Assembly: GCF_001642935.1 (NCBI RefSeq)
Contig: NZ_CP016761.1
Location: forward strand, 3,906,001 to 3,970,000
DNA: 64,000 nt
Direction of reading: 5' to 3'
Origin: Fictibacillus arsenicus
GTDB taxonomy: Bacteria > Bacillota > Bacilli > Bacillales > Fictibacillaceae
The notes beneath the pieces were generated by a model. The model saw only the letters and a list, made by a program, of their open reading frames with translations, was not told where the DNA came from and ran no database searches. Shown piece by piece: positions 44,557-53,995 of the stretch. How positions within the stretch are numbered: the first letter of the stretch is position 1; the number at the start of each line of letters is the position of its first letter. The position numbers and the translations under genes were made by a program.

Positions 44557-45365
44557 TATTTTTTCCCCAATTCCTTTACTTTCGCAGTACAGCTGTCCAT
44601 CGCAGCTAATATTGCTCCGCGGAAGCGTTCTTGTTCCAGCGTCGAAACCGCAGCGATCGTTGCCCCGCCTGGTGATGTCACTTGGTCTTTTAACTCGCCA
44701 GGGTGCTTTCCTGTCTCAAGAACCATCTGTGCTGCTCCCAGCACGGCCTGAGCGGCCAAACGGTAGGACTGATCACGCGAGAGACCCTGCCTTACCCCGC
44801 CATCTGCCATCGCTTCAATCATCATATAAACATACGCAGGCGAAGAACCGCTGATCGCCGGGATCGCATCCATTTGCGCTTCTGCAATAATCTCTACTTT
44901 TCCAAAACTGCTTAATAATTTTTCGACTGATACCAGGTCTTCATCTGTAATTTCGCTGTTCACCGAAACAGCGGTCATACCCGCTCCTACAAGAGAAGGT
45001 GTATTCGGCATCGTACGTACCACTTTTATCTTGTTACCGAACGCGTTCTCTACATCTGACGCCGTAATACCCGCTGCAATCGTAATAATAATAGCATCAG
45101 GTTTGATGTTATCTTTTATTTCTTCTATCACTTCAAAATAAGTATAAGGAGCAACCGCCAGGAACAAAACATCTGCGAATGCCGCTATATCACGGTTAGA
45201 AGCTGATACTTTTATTCGGAACTGTTCGGCTGCAAGCGTTCTTGAATTCTCCGTGCGCATGCTCGCCATCATCTGATCCGCTCTGATTAATCCAGAATGG
45301 ATCATGCCGCCTGCCATCGCCTGTGCCATTTTTCCAAAACCAATGAAACCTATTATTTTATTCAA
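44556..45365 (-). CDS. proC: Pyrroline-5-carboxylate reductase
   Basis: 269 residues; reduces P5C to proline with NAD(P)[21 protein letters not shown] is the dinucleotide-binding N-terminus. [18 protein letters not shown] and a C-terminal [23 protein letters not shown] are P5CR signatures. One of several P5CR paralogues (ProH, ProI, ProG, ComER) known in bacilli. Coupled to the helicase gene downstream. Confidence 0.95.
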   Translation of the reverse strand: MNKIIGFIGFGKMAQAMAGGMIHSGLIRADQMMASMRTENSRTLAAEQFRIKVSASNRDIAAFADVLFLAVAPYTYFEVIEEIKDNIKPDAIIITIAAGITASDVENAFGNKIKVVRTMPNTPSLVGAGMTAVSVNSEITDEDLVSVEKLLSSFGKVEIIAEAQMDAIPAISGSSPAYVYMMIEAMADGGVRQGLSRDQSYRLAAQAVLGAAQMVLETGKHPGELKDQVTSPGGATIAAVSTLEQERFRGAILAAMDSCTAKVKELGKK

Positions 45366-45482
45366 TGCGTCTACACTTCTTTCTATCTAAACTTTTAAGA
45401 GGGATATGTTCACTTATACAGAATACCTTTATCGTTAGCTTTACCTTTAGTAAACCACAAATACATAAGGTGTGTGAAATGG

Positions 45483-45950
45483 ATGGACAAGTTTACAAAA
45501 GATAAATGGCATCGCAAACAAGCTGTAGAAAATTTTAATAAAACGTGGGATCTCATCGAAAAGAAGGATCGTACGAAAGAGGAAGACCTCGAGATGATCC
45601 ATACCGCGCATGCTTCCCGTTTTCATTGGGGTTTAGCTGGAACCCCGCTGAACTACGCACGTGGAGAATGGCAGATTTCTAGAGTCTATTCTCTGTTAAA
45701 AATGGGTGATTCAGCATTGCTTCATGGTGAACGATCTCTGGATCTCTGTCTTCAAAACAACTTCGGAGATTTTGACTTAGCTTTTGCCTATGAAGCGGTT
45801 GCCCGGGCGTATATGGTTATAGGTGAAGAGGCAAAGATGGAGGAGTACATTTCACTTGCGTCTAAATCCGCTGAAAACATCGCCAAAAAAGACGATAAAG
45901 AATATTTCATTTCCGAGCTGAACTCTATTAAACTAAGAAGTAAAGCGTAA
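45483..45950 (+). CDS. Helical repeat-like protein of unknown function
   Basis: 155 residues, mostly helical. YARGEWQISRVYSLLKMGDSALLHGERSL followed by FGDFDLAFAYEAVARAYMVIGEEAKMEEYI looks like two TPR-like hairpins. No signal or membrane segment. ATG 45483 lies ten bases after AAGGTG; the GTG at 45474 is too close. It precedes the dipeptidase gene by 22 bases and is probably co-transcribed with it. Family not recognised. Confidence 0.72.
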   Translation: MDKFTKDKWHRKQAVENFNKTWDLIEKKDRTKEEDLEMIHTAHASRFHWGLAGTPLNYARGEWQISRVYSLLKMGDSALLHGERSLDLCLQNNFGDFDLAFAYEAVARAYMVIGEEAKMEEYISLASKSAENIAKKDDKEYFISELNSIKLRSKA

Positions 45951-45972
45951 CCATACATAAGGAGGACTTTAG

Positions 45973-47367
45973 ATGACAGAACAGATTAAGAGTTATTTAA
46001 AAGAAAACCGGGATACCCATTTAAAAGAGTTAACGGACTGGCTTGCTGTACCAAGTGTGAGCGCACTGCCTGAACATAAAGAAGACGTTAGAAAAGGCGC
46101 CCAATGGATCGCAGACGAACTTTCTAAAATCGGGATGAATAACATAGAAATTTACGAGACAGATGGACACCCTGTTGTTTATGCGGACTGGCTGAAAGCA
46201 GAAGGAAAACCGACTGTGCTCGTTTATGGACATTATGATGTTCAGCCTGTTGATCCGCTTGAGCTTTGGGAGACGCCTCCTTATGAGGCAACGATTCGAG
46301 ACAACAAACTGTATGCGCGCGGTGCATCTGACGATAAAGGTCAAACTTTCATGCATTTGAAAGTTTTGCAGGCTATTTTAGAAACAGAAGGAACCCTCCC
46401 TCTTAACTTTAAGTTTTGTATCGAAGGGGAAGAAGAAATCGGCAGCCCGAGCCTTCCGAAGTTTATCGAGAACAACAAAGAACTTTTAGAAGCGGATGTG
46501 ATCGTGATCTCTGATACAGGGATGCTTGACCGCGGAAAACCTGCGATCTGCTACGGTCTGCGCGGCATGTGTGCGATGCAGGTTGACGTAACAGGACCAA
46601 ACAGCGACCTTCACTCAGGTCTTTATGGCGGAGCGGTTCAAAATCCATTGCATGCGATTACAGAGCTTCTGCAATCCTTCCGTGACGATAACGGACGTAT
46701 TTTAATTGATGGCTTTTACGATAACGTTCAAGAGCTAACTGAAAAAGAAAGAGAAGCGTTCCGTGCTCTTCCGTTAACAGAAGAAGCACTTAAACAGCAG
46801 CTTGGCGTGACAGAGCTTACAGGTGAAGAAGGCTATTCTCACATCGAACGCACATGGGCACGCCCGACATTGGAGCATAATGGTATCTGGGGAGGCTTTC
46901 AGGGTGAGGGTATCAAGACAGTCATCCCTGCAGAAGCTCATGCGAAAATCAGTTGCCGCCTTGTACCAAACCAAGAGCCGGACGAGATCATTGAAAAAGT
47001 AAAAGCTCACATTGAAAAGCATAAGCCTGTTGGCATTGACGTTAAGGTCACTCTTTTTGATAAAGGAGCACCTTATGTAACACCGTTTGACCATCCTGCA
47101 ATTCAGGCTGCTGCACGTTCTTATGAAAAAGTGTACGGCGTACCGACAGCCTTCACTCGCGGCGGGGGATCCATTCCAATCGTTGCAACGTTCGATCAAA
47201 TGTTAAACATCCCTGTTGTTTTAATGGGCTTTGGTCTCTCAACAGAAAACTTCCATGCACCAAACGAACACTTCCATCTTGAAAACTTCGATAAAGGGAT
47301 GGAAACACTCGCTGACTATTGGTTTGAGCTGGAGAAATCCATCAAGAAAGAACCGTCTGCCTTATAA
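45973..47367 (+). CDS. M20 family dipeptidase
   Basis: 464 residues. Metal sites VYGHYDVQPVDP (His, Asp) near residue 85, GASDDKGQ near 118, and EGEEEIGSP near 155 hold the di-zinc ligands and the general base. HSGLYGG near 215 belongs to the lid domain, and GGGSIPIVATF near the C-terminus is also typical. It is of the CNDP-like dipeptidase class, longer than PepT. It acts in the cytoplasm on small peptides. GGAGGACTTTAG precedes the ATG. Confidence 0.92.
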   Translation: MTEQIKSYLKENRDTHLKELTDWLAVPSVSALPEHKEDVRKGAQWIADELSKIGMNNIEIYETDGHPVVYADWLKAEGKPTVLVYGHYDVQPVDPLELWETPPYEATIRDNKLYARGASDDKGQTFMHLKVLQAILETEGTLPLNFKFCIEGEEEIGSPSLPKFIENNKELLEADVIVISDTGMLDRGKPAICYGLRGMCAMQVDVTGPNSDLHSGLYGGAVQNPLHAITELLQSFRDDNGRILIDGFYDNVQELTEKEREAFRALPLTEEALKQQLGVTELTGEEGYSHIERTWARPTLEHNGIWGGFQGEGIKTVIPAEAHAKISCRLVPNQEPDEIIEKVKAHIEKHKPVGIDVKVTLFDKGAPYVTPFDHPAIQAAARSYEKVYGVPTAFTRGGGSIPIVATFDQMLNIPVVLMGFGLSTENFHAPNEHFHLENFDKGMETLADYWFELEKSIKKEPSAL

Positions 47368-47375
47368 AAGTGACA

Positions 47376-47412
47376 AAGAAGGAGCTGACTCATTGATGTC
47401 GGCTTCTTTTTT
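47376..47412 (+). terminator. Terminator of the dipeptidase operon
   Basis: AAGAAG with CTGAC pairs imperfectly with GTCGGCTTCTT, followed by T6. Confidence 0.65.
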
Positions 47413-47429
47413 AAGCAAAATTATCTTTC

Positions 47430-47541
47430 TTGAGCGGAAATGGGAGAATTTGAGCGAAACTATATCAAGTTTGAGCGTACGGAATATATCTTGAGCGTAA
47501 ATTCATCATTTTGAGCGTAAATCGGAATTCTTGAGCTAACG
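47430..47541. repeat. 20-21-bp phased degenerate tandem repeat, locus D (six units)
   Basis: GAGC recurs at 47432, 47452, 47473, 47493, 47513 and 47533, at steps of 20, 21, 20, 20 and 20. The core TTGAGCGTAA, or close to it, begins each unit. It is unrelated in sequence to loci A, B and C but the same in period and unit number. It lies 18 bases past the dipeptidase terminator, in a 323-base gap. Confidence 0.8.
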
Positions 47542-47644
47542 TGTAATACTTAAAGGAACACGTACCGTAAAATTACCGTTAGCAGTGTAAAAATGAAGTT
47601 GTTCCACATTGTTCAACAGGTATTTTCGTTTTAATCTTTTGGTA

Positions 47645-47653
47645 TGATATAAT
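47645..47653 (+). promoter_or_regulatory. Extended -10 promoter of the 47691 gene
   Basis: TGATATAAT (TGN followed by TATAAT) 38 bases upstream of the start, with no clear -35. Confidence 0.55.
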
Positions 47654-47690
47654 CAACCAATCACAATAAAAGAAACGGAGAGTATAAAAA

Positions 47691-48185
47691 ATGCTTTCAT
47701 TTGAAGATAAAATTGCTTTAATTCAAGAGAATTTCCCAGAGCTGGACATGCATGAAGTGTCACTTGGCCGTTTAAATTTTCACTATGAGGAAAGTGTACA
47801 GGACAAGAAAATCGTCGTATACCACCTTCACCCAAACGGCAACGGTTTTGTATATGGCGGACACCTTCCGCAAAGCGTAAAGAACGACAAAGGCTACGTG
47901 AACATTCGTGACTATGAAGCGGATGAGCTAATCGCGCTTATTAAGGAATCTATGGAGTTCCTTTCAAAAACACACGGATGGCAGCAGCCGAAGAAAGACC
48001 GTACAGATGATGGTGAACGCAAGGAAGAACACTGGTTTAGCCATAGTCATGAAAAAATTAGACTTGTTGGTGAAGATGGTATGTGGTTTATCTTTGATGA
48101 GGATGATGCACTTGAGGCAGCATTTGAAACATACGCAGAAGCAGAAGGCTATTTAAAAGAAGCAGACTTTAAAAAGAAAAAATAA
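47691..48185 (+). CDS. Hypothetical cytoplasmic protein
   Basis: 164 residues, no signal or membrane segment. IVVYHLHPNGNGFVYGGHLPQSV and YVNIRDYEADELIALIKESMEFL suggest a small alpha/beta domain. The C-terminus is charged. Start ATG 47691 has AACGGAGAG upstream. It leads a short operon with two tiny genes. I do not recognise a family. Confidence 0.8.
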   Translation: MLSFEDKIALIQENFPELDMHEVSLGRLNFHYEESVQDKKIVVYHLHPNGNGFVYGGHLPQSVKNDKGYVNIRDYEADELIALIKESMEFLSKTHGWQQPKKDRTDDGERKEEHWFSHSHEKIRLVGEDGMWFIFDEDDALEAAFETYAEAEGYLKEADFKKKK

Positions 48186-48203
48186 ATTATAGAGGTGACA
48201 AAA

Positions 48204-48380
48204 ATGGCAGAGGAGAAAAAGAAATTAAGCTTTCAAGAAATTGCAAAGCAGCGTCTTGCTGAAAAGAAGGCACAGCAATCAGTCGGATCATTCAGTAAAG
48301 GACCTGTTAAAGTAGCAAACCAGCTAAAGAATCAGCAAACGAAAAAAGCGAACAATCAGGCACGGAGAACCGGCGTATAA
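48204..48380 (+). CDS. Small basic protein
   Basis: 58 residues, Lys/Gln-rich (AEEKKKLSFQEIAKQRLAEKKAQQ). It could bind nucleic acid or be disordered. ATG 48204 follows AGAGGTG; the GTG at 48195 overlaps that site. Its stop overlaps the next start (TAATG). Confidence 0.7.
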   Translation: MAEEKKKLSFQEIAKQRLAEKKAQQSVGSFSKGPVKVANQLKNQQTKKANNQARRTGV

Positions 48381-48574
48381 TGCATCGCAAACGCTCCAAC
48401 ATCACGCCTGGACTTCCCGTTAATGTTATTTTAAAAGCAGATCAGCGTTCCGGGAAGAAAACAAAAGGAATCGTTAAAGATATCCTGACGAACTCGCCCA
48501 ATCATCCGCACGGTATTAAAGTAAGACTAGAGGACGGTCAGGTTGGCCGTGTGATCGACATACTAAGTGAATAA
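48380..48574 (+). CDS. ywbE: YwbE family protein
   Basis: 64 residues. GLPVNVILKADQRSGKKTKGIVKDILTNSPNHPHGIKVRLEDGQVGRV matches the YwbE family throughout. This small beta-barrel-like protein is widespread and its function is unknown. It overlaps the upstream small gene by one base, and a terminator follows. Confidence 0.87.
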   Translation: MHRKRSNITPGLPVNVILKADQRSGKKTKGIVKDILTNSPNHPHGIKVRLEDGQVGRVIDILSE

Positions 48575-48580
48575 CATACA

Positions 48581-48613
48581 AAAACGGTCTCTTATAATAG
48601 GGACCGTTTTTCT
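48581..48613 (+). terminator. Terminator after ywbE
   Basis: AAAACGGTC and GACCGTTTT pair around a 12-base loop, followed by T and TCTTTT. Confidence 0.85.
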
Positions 48614-48687
48614 TTTGGTTTCTATAATGAATAAGATCGATTTTTCATATACTAGTTGGTATATTTTGCTCTTAAGGAGATCAGATC

Positions 48688-49464
48688 ATGGACCAATATT
48701 CTCTAAAACGACGAATTGATGTGAGCACGAAAAGAGTTCCGGCAGATATCGTCATCAAGAACGGCAAGATCATTGATGTATTTAATCTTGAAATCATCAG
48801 TGGAGATGTCGCTATTGTTGACGGCTTTTTTGCTGGCATTGGAGAATATGAAGGGCGTGAAACGATCGATGCTGCCGACCGCTATATTTGCCCTGCTTTT
48901 ATAGATGGCCATGTTCATATTGAATCATCGATGGTAACTCCTGCTGAATTCACCAAAGTCCTTCTCGCTCATGGAGTGACGACCGTTATCACAGATCCGC
49001 ATGAGATCGGGAACGTTTCAGGAAAAGATGGGCTCACATTTATGTTGGATCAATCAGAAGGTTTGCCGTTAGATGTTCGTGTTATGCTCCCTTCCTCTGT
49101 TCCTGCCACACCATTTGAAAATGCTGGTGCTGTTCTCACCGTCAAAGACCTTGAACCGTTTTATAAACACCCCCGTGTTAAAGGATTAGCAGAAGTAATG
49201 GATTTTCCCGCTGTATTTAACGGGGATGAAGATATGCTTAATAAGATAGCCTCTGCCAATAGACATGACCGCCCTTTCGAAAAAGTAAATGAAGAAATAA
49301 TCAGGTTAAAGGATAAGCTGAAAGACCTTGGCTTTAAAGGCGATTTTGATCCGTTCCTAACCCTGTCATTTTTGACACTGCCTGTTATTCCGGAAATTAA
49401 ACTCACCGACTTAGGACTTTTTGATTTTAAAACGTTTCAGCACATTTCTGTAAAAGCTAATTAG
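48688..49464 (+). CDS. Adenine deaminase with a large internal deletion
   Basis: 258 residues, under half of the usual 570-590. The first 190 residues match the N-terminus of adenine deaminase ([37 protein letters not shown], then [16 protein letters not shown]). The last 60 match the C-terminus ([28 protein letters not shown]). The frame is kept across the join near 49270-49282, so the middle of the protein is missing, including active-site histidines beyond HVH. The product is unlikely to deaminate adenine. Start and stop are intact, and it overlaps liaR by 8 bases. Confidence 0.85.
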   Translation: MDQYSLKRRIDVSTKRVPADIVIKNGKIIDVFNLEIISGDVAIVDGFFAGIGEYEGRETIDAADRYICPAFIDGHVHIESSMVTPAEFTKVLLAHGVTTVITDPHEIGNVSGKDGLTFMLDQSEGLPLDVRVMLPSSVPATPFENAGAVLTVKDLEPFYKHPRVKGLAEVMDFPAVFNGDEDMLNKIASANRHDRPFEKVNEEIIRLKDKLKDLGFKGDFDPFLTLSFLTLPVIPEIKLTDLGLFDFKTFQHISVKAN

Positions 49465-50098
49465 ATTCTTTTACGAGCGAGTGGTTAAACGCATAGATAA
49501 CAGCTTGTGTACGGTCCTGCACGTCCAGTTTGCTTAAAATATTACTCACATGAACTTTTACTGTTTTTAGAGCGATAAACAGATCATCAGCGATTTCCTG
49601 ATTGGTTTTGCCTTTTGTCATGAGTAATAAGATTTCCATCTCACGCGCAGTCAGCTCTTCATGTGGCTCGCGCGTTTGTTTTTGCCTCATCTTGGTCATC
49701 ATCTTGCCTGTTACTTCAGGTTCTAATACAGACTTTCCGTGATAGGTGTCGCGAACAGCCTGCGCGATATCACTTGCCTTGGACGTTTTCAGCATATAGC
49801 TTGAAGCACCCGCTTCGAGTGCAGGATACACTTTTTCATCATCTAAAAAGCTCGTTACCACGATAATTCTCGCTTCTGGCCAAGATTGTGTAATCAAACG
49901 AGTTGCTTCAATTCCGTCCATTTCGTCCATCACAAGATCCATTAAAATGATATCCGGTTTCATTTCTAAAGCTTTCTCAACTGCAATCTTCCCATTTTCA
50001 GCCTCAGCAGTTACTTCTATATCCGGCTGTGCAGAAAGATAAGCGGAAACCCCAATTCGGACCATTTCGTGATCATCAACTAACAATACTTTTATCAT
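49457..50098 (-). CDS. liaR: LiaR-type response regulator
   Basis: 213 residues. The receiver domain has the phosphorylated Asp in [14 protein letters not shown] near residue 54. The C-terminal LuxR-type helix-turn-helix is [40 protein letters not shown]. It is paired with LiaS by an ATGA overlap and closes the lia operon. It answers cell-envelope stress in bacilli. Confidence 0.93.
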   Translation of the reverse strand: MIKVLLVDDHEMVRIGVSAYLSAQPDIEVTAEAENGKIAVEKALEMKPDIILMDLVMDEMDGIEATRLITQSWPEARIIVVTSFLDDEKVYPALEAGASSYMLKTSKASDIAQAVRDTYHGKSVLEPEVTGKMMTKMRQKQTREPHEELTAREMEILLLMTKGKTNQEIADDLFIALKTVKVHVSNILSKLDVQDRTQAVIYAFNHSLVKESN

Positions 50099-51135
50099 GC
50101 TTTTTCCTCTCCCGCTGATAAAATCGGAACTTTAACTTCTAGGCGCGTCCCCTCGCCTGGCAAACTCACTATTTTAAGCGTGCCGCCAATTTCAGCAGCC
50201 CGTTCATGCATATTCTGCAGTCCGTACGAACCGGTTTTTTCCTGTTCCATTTTAAAGCCAATACCATCATCCTCTATGCGCAGAATGATAAGATCATCGC
50301 GCTGGACAAGCAGGATTTGCGCTTTATTTGCCTGTGCATGCCTGAGAATATTAGACACAGACTCTTGTAAAATACGAAACAGATGATCTTCTACACCTTT
50401 ATCAAGAGGTATGGTTTCGATCTTCCATTTTAGTTCGATCGGAACTTTTTGCAGAAGCTCTTGCAGCAGTTCTTCCATCCCTTTTTGGAGTGATTTTCCG
50501 TTTAGTGCAGCAGGGCGCAGATGCAAGAGAAGTGCTCTCATCTCTAGCTGTGTCTGGTGAATCGTCTCCTCAACGAGCTTTAATTGCTTTGATTCACGCG
50601 TCTCTGATTCTTCCCGTACTTCATTTACAGCAGACATGATCATACTTGCCGCAAAAAGCTGCTGAGAAACAGAATCATGCAGCTCTCTAGCCAAACGATT
50701 TCTTTCTTGAGATATGATTTCCTGAATGCGTTTTTCCTGATCCACTGCCTTCTCAGTCGCCATTTTTTGTGACTGGCGGATCTTTTCCCCTAATTGCTGC
50801 TGGATACCCTCCATGCGTTTCGAGATCGCTTTTAACTCCAGGTTCGAAACCTCTTTCATATTAACTTGCCGGCCGTCTTCAATCGATTTTAACGTTCGGT
50901 CTATGAGGTTTAATTGCTTTCGAGCGGTGATGCCAGAATTCAATCCGAAAAATGCTCCCATGATGAAGACAAGAAATGGAACCACAAACGCTATTGGAAA
51001 GTCTAATAACTGTTCTTCTAGCAAAAAATTCCAATCGCTGATAGGGAAAAGTGTATACACGACAGATCCTAAAAGAATGGTCACGGCAAACGCTAATGAG
51101 ATGCCAGAAAACATATGGCGCAAAACGGTACTCAT
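50095..51135 (-). CDS. liaS: LiaS-type sensor histidine kinase
   Basis: 346 residues. Two membrane segments frame a short outside loop (near 15-65), followed by a HAMP-like stretch. The His-kinase DHp is [25 protein letters not shown] near residue 165. The ATPase motifs DDGIGF and GTRLEV follow. This is the NarL-type intramembrane sensor of cell-wall stress. It overlaps liaF and liaR by four bases each. Confidence 0.93.
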   Translation of the reverse strand: MSTVLRHMFSGISLAFAVTILLGSVVYTLFPISDWNFLLEEQLLDFPIAFVVPFLVFIMGAFFGLNSGITARKQLNLIDRTLKSIEDGRQVNMKEVSNLELKAISKRMEGIQQQLGEKIRQSQKMATEKAVDQEKRIQEIISQERNRLARELHDSVSQQLFAASMIMSAVNEVREESETRESKQLKLVEETIHQTQLEMRALLLHLRPAALNGKSLQKGMEELLQELLQKVPIELKWKIETIPLDKGVEDHLFRILQESVSNILRHAQANKAQILLVQRDDLIILRIEDDGIGFKMEQEKTGSYGLQNMHERAAEIGGTLKIVSLPGEGTRLEVKVPILSAGEEKA

Positions 51136-51869
51136 ACCCGCTTCACCTCCAAGCTTCCCGCAAATAAGCTTGTCATGACTTTTACTTTTTTGTCAGATTC
51201 ATTGTAGTTTTTTGTTCGATAGGATACCGCCTGATTAAACATCTTGGAATCCTGGTAATCAAAGATCACCGTATTGCCTGCAAAGACAGAATGTTTTACG
51301 GCAACTTCTATCTCATAAGGAACAAAAATCGTAATATTGCCAATGAGTCCACGAATAAAAATAACAGATTCCCCTGAAGGCAAAAGAGTTTCACTCAAAT
51401 CTATGATTGTATCCCCTGCACCGCATTGAATGTTAATATCGTTCCATTCATAGACATGATCAGGTGTCTGCTGCGTTCCAAAAGCGATATTTTTCAAAAG
51501 AGATTCTTTCTTATATAAATCTTCTGATGAATGCGTTACTTCATCATTCACTTGCGGTTTAATAACAAACGGATTCTGTTTAGATTGATAGAATTGCACA
51601 ACAATATAGACCACTAGTGCAACTAAAATTAATTTAAACGTATACATGCTTAAGATCGTAATGATGGCTATGACTACTCCAGCCCAGAACATGACTTTCC
51701 CTGAACGTTTCGGCATTCTTTTACGGCCAAAATACATAAGGGCTGCACAGATGATAAGAGTGAATACAATACCCTCTCCATTAATAGTTGCTTCTAAAAG
51801 CACCATGACACATGCAATTAAAAGCATCCAGCTGATAAAATCATTTTTCTTCCTAATCGGCATCTGCAT
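51132..51869 (-). CDS. liaF: LiaF-type inhibitor membrane protein
   Basis: 245 residues. Four membrane segments fill the first 100 residues. The C-terminal half (VYEWNDINIQCGAGDTIIDLSETLLPSGESVIFIRGLIGNITIFVPYEIEV) is the LiaF/YvqF beta-helix-like domain. It inhibits LiaS in the absence of stress. It lies between liaH and liaS in the usual order. Confidence 0.92.
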   Translation of the reverse strand: MQMPIRKKNDFISWMLLIACVMVLLEATINGEGIVFTLIICAALMYFGRKRMPKRSGKVMFWAGVVIAIITILSMYTFKLILVALVVYIVVQFYQSKQNPFVIKPQVNDEVTHSSEDLYKKESLLKNIAFGTQQTPDHVYEWNDINIQCGAGDTIIDLSETLLPSGESVIFIRGLIGNITIFVPYEIEVAVKHSVFAGNTVIFDYQDSKMFNQAVSYRTKNYNESDKKVKVMTSLFAGSLEVKRV

Positions 51870-51955
51870 TCACTCACTTTCTGTCTGTCATAAAACGGCG
51901 TAAAAGGCGCAGGAAATATGCGCCTCTGTCTTTCATAATCGTATCATATACTGAA

Positions 51956-52600
51956 TTAAACTGTAGTAGGAGTTTCTTCTTTTTTCCAATCTTTTTCTAA
52001 CTTTGCGAGTTTTGCTTCCATAGAGCTCGCATAATAATCAGCGTTTACTTTCTGCTCAAGACGGTCCATGTAATTTTCAAGCTCATCAAATTTGAAAGCT
52101 GTATTCTTCAATACATTAGAAGGCTCAATTACACGATCCATCTTTCGGTGAGCTCTAGCTACATTCTCACGACCCATTAATTCCATACGTTTAATTTGCA
52201 TATCCTTCAGCTTATGTTTCATTTGTTCATATTTTTGCTCCAGTTCTGTAAGATCTTTTTCCGTTTGTGCTGCGGATTCTTTCAGCTTGCCCGCACGTGC
52301 TTCATGCTGCTCTTTTTCTTGAATAGCAAACTGGTAAAGCTCTTGTTCATTAGCTTGTTGAGCTAATTCTGCCTGGTGACTGCGCTTAGCTGCTTTTGCC
52401 TCTGCTTCTTGAATTTCACGAACAAATTGATCTTTCAAAAGCTGCTGGCGCTCAACAAGCTTACGCGCCTTGTTCACCTCTTGCTCGCATTGTCTTAAAT
52501 ATTGATTCAAGAGAGAAAGAGGATTCTTTTCCTCTTTTTGATCTAAAAGTTCGTGAACATCTGCTGTGATTGAGTTTTTGATTCTTTCAAATAAGTTCAT
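51956..52600 (-). CDS. liaH: LiaH, PspA/IM30 family protein
   Basis: 214 residues, almost all coiled-coil. MNLFERIKNSITADVHELLDQKEEKNPLSLLNQYLRQCEQEV is the family start. It forms oligomers on the inner face of the membrane under envelope stress. The stretch upstream (52601-52859) contains repeat R5, which separates it from the lmo0954-like gene. Confidence 0.93.
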   Translation of the reverse strand: MNLFERIKNSITADVHELLDQKEEKNPLSLLNQYLRQCEQEVNKARKLVERQQLLKDQFVREIQEAEAKAAKRSHQAELAQQANEQELYQFAIQEKEQHEARAGKLKESAAQTEKDLTELEQKYEQMKHKLKDMQIKRMELMGRENVARAHRKMDRVIEPSNVLKNTAFKFDELENYMDRLEQKVNADYYASSMEAKLAKLEKDWKKEETPTTV

Positions 52601-52636
52601 ATTTATTAGCTCCTTTGTATTTGTTTTTTAGCTCAT

Positions 52637-52853
52637 TTCTAAAAGATTGTTGCTTTCGAACATTTTTGTTGAGTAGGCTACTTTGACTAGTTGATTGGAG
52701 AGCAAGGTGCGAGACTCCTGCGGGATCAGCGGGACAAGTGAGACTCCTAAAGGCGCAAAGCGCGAGGAGGCTCACCGCACGCCCCGCGGAAAGCGAGCAT
52801 ACTGGAGCGGAAATCAACATCGTCTAATTACAATAATGTTTACGAAAACAGCT
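52637..52853 (+). repeat. Intergenic hairpin repeat R5
   Basis: Core 52690-52818, forward. Here the tip arms are GACTCC/GGAGGC around GCGC-AAA-GCGC, differing from R2 and R3 but still paired. Flanks are TTCTAAAAGATTGTTGC and ATGTTTACGAAAACAGC. It is inserted between the lmo0954-like gene and liaH. Confidence 0.88.
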
Positions 52854-52868
52854 TGTTTTTTAGCTGTT
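52843..52868 (-). terminator. Hairpin at the end of the lmo0954-like gene
   Basis: AAAACAGCT and AGCTGTTTTT pair around an 8-base loop. The minus-strand T run is short, so termination before repeat R5 is probably partial. Confidence 0.45.
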
Positions 52869-53207
52869 TTTAAGTTTTGCCCATTCTTTTTCAAAGTTTG
52901 TGAATGGATCATTTTCTGTGTGCTTATTCATAGATTCTTTTTCGTTCCATTTTTTGTACACCACATAGAGTACATAAATGGCAACTGCACCTAAGATCGC
53001 TGGGATGTTTGCTACGGATACACAAAGTCCAATAACGGAAAGTGCTCCCCACCAAAATTTCTTACCGCCGGTTTCTGCAGTTATGCATTTTTTATATGCG
53101 TAGTACATAACAGCAAGACCGATCGCGAGTCCAACCATCGGACCTAAGTTAGCTATCAATACGATAGCAGCAATTCCTCCAACAACAAGCAAGCCTAATT
53201 TTTTCAT
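52860..53207 (-). CDS. lmo0954-like membrane protein
   Basis: 115 residues, about three membrane segments (LLVVGGIAAIVLIANLGPMVG, LSVIGLCVSVANIPAILG). The last 25 residues are charged (FTNFEKEWAKLKN). Proteins of this type precede liaH-like genes in Listeria and other firmicutes, in the place of LiaI. ATG 53207 follows AGGAGGCAGCCACT; an upstream start at 53249 is not supported. Its link with liaH is broken up by repeat R5. Confidence 0.78.
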   Translation of the reverse strand: MKKLGLLVVGGIAAIVLIANLGPMVGLAIGLAVMYYAYKKCITAETGGKKFWWGALSVIGLCVSVANIPAILGAVAIYVLYVVYKKWNEKESMNKHTENDPFTNFEKEWAKLKNS

Positions 53208-53304
53208 AGTGGCTGCCTCCTTTCGTATCTTTAGCTTACCTCGCTGCAAGATTTCTCAAAACTGACCTTGGCTGTATTTTCCAATAAGACTTGAGGCGTA
53301 GATG

Positions 53305-53326
53305 GGGACAGACCCGGGTCTGTCCC
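53305..53326. repeat. Perfect 22-bp palindrome (REP-like)
   Basis: GGGACAGACCC is followed at once by its reverse complement, with no loop, and lies between the lmo0954-like gene and the Nudix terminator. Similar GGGGACAGACC palindromes are scattered in many Bacillus genomes; I see this one only once here. It has no T run, so a terminator is unlikely. Confidence 0.72.
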
Positions 53327-53338
53327 TATCCACAAAAC

Positions 53339-53378
53339 AAAAAAAGAGAAGCAGCTCATACAGCCGCCTCTCTTTATT
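53339..53378 (-). terminator. Terminator of the Nudix gene at 53404
   Basis: AAAGAGAAGC and GCCTCTCTTT pair with small mismatches, and the minus strand ends in TTTTTTTG. Confidence 0.72.
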
Positions 53379-53403
53379 CGTTTAAACGCTGTTTATTATT
53401 TTC

Positions 53404-53883
53404 TTATACATTCTGCAGATCATTCACGAAAAAATAATCAGACGTAAAACAATAGGTCATTAACTTGTTCTTTATTACTTCTGGATACAATTTATAATCT
53501 CCGAGGTCTTTCAAAGGTACCCATTTAAAAACAAGTCTTTCTGCCTCTTCAACCGTAAATTCTTCCCCGTTATGAAGAGATAAGGGATGCCGTGCATGCA
53601 TTTCAAAGTATAGTCCAACTTCATGAATGTTTTTTTCGTTGTATGTAAAAAAGTTTTCAATCGTACAAAGGTGATTTAGAGCTTCCACATCTAATGCTAA
53701 TTCCTCTACCATCTCACGCTTCAAGCTAGTTCTCGCATCTTCTCCCAGCTTTACCCTGCCACCTGGCAATGACCAGTGTGATTCTAACTTTGAACGGTGA
53801 ATTAATACATATCCATCTTGTATTAAACCCCCTGCTACTCGGTAGTTAAAGACCTGATGTTCCACATGAAACACTGCATCCAT
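53404..53883 (-). CDS. Nudix hydrolase
   Basis: 159 residues. The Nudix box [27 protein letters not shown] spans about residues 38-64, with REMVEE intact. ATG 53883 lies nine bases after AAGGGGG, closer to ideal than the ATG at 53892. It is divergent from glutathione peroxidase. Substrate unknown. Confidence 0.85.
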   Translation of the reverse strand: MDAVFHVEHQVFNYRVAGGLIQDGYVLIHRSKLESHWSLPGGRVKLGEDARTSLKREMVEELALDVEALNHLCTIENFFTYNEKNIHEVGLYFEMHARHPLSLHNGEEFTVEEAERLVFKWVPLKDLGDYKLYPEVIKNKLMTYCFTSDYFFVNDLQNV

Positions 53884-53995
53884 TTTTTCCATCCCCCTTT
53901 TAATTATCCTTATTCTACCATTAAGAGCATTTTTCATGAAAGCCATTCCAAATACCGTTAAACTAAAAGAAATGAAACGAAAAGGAGACATTAAA

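Noticed and set aside
53208-53285. LiaR site before the lmo0954-like gene
   Set aside because: The only inverted stretch has too many mismatches to claim a LiaR box.
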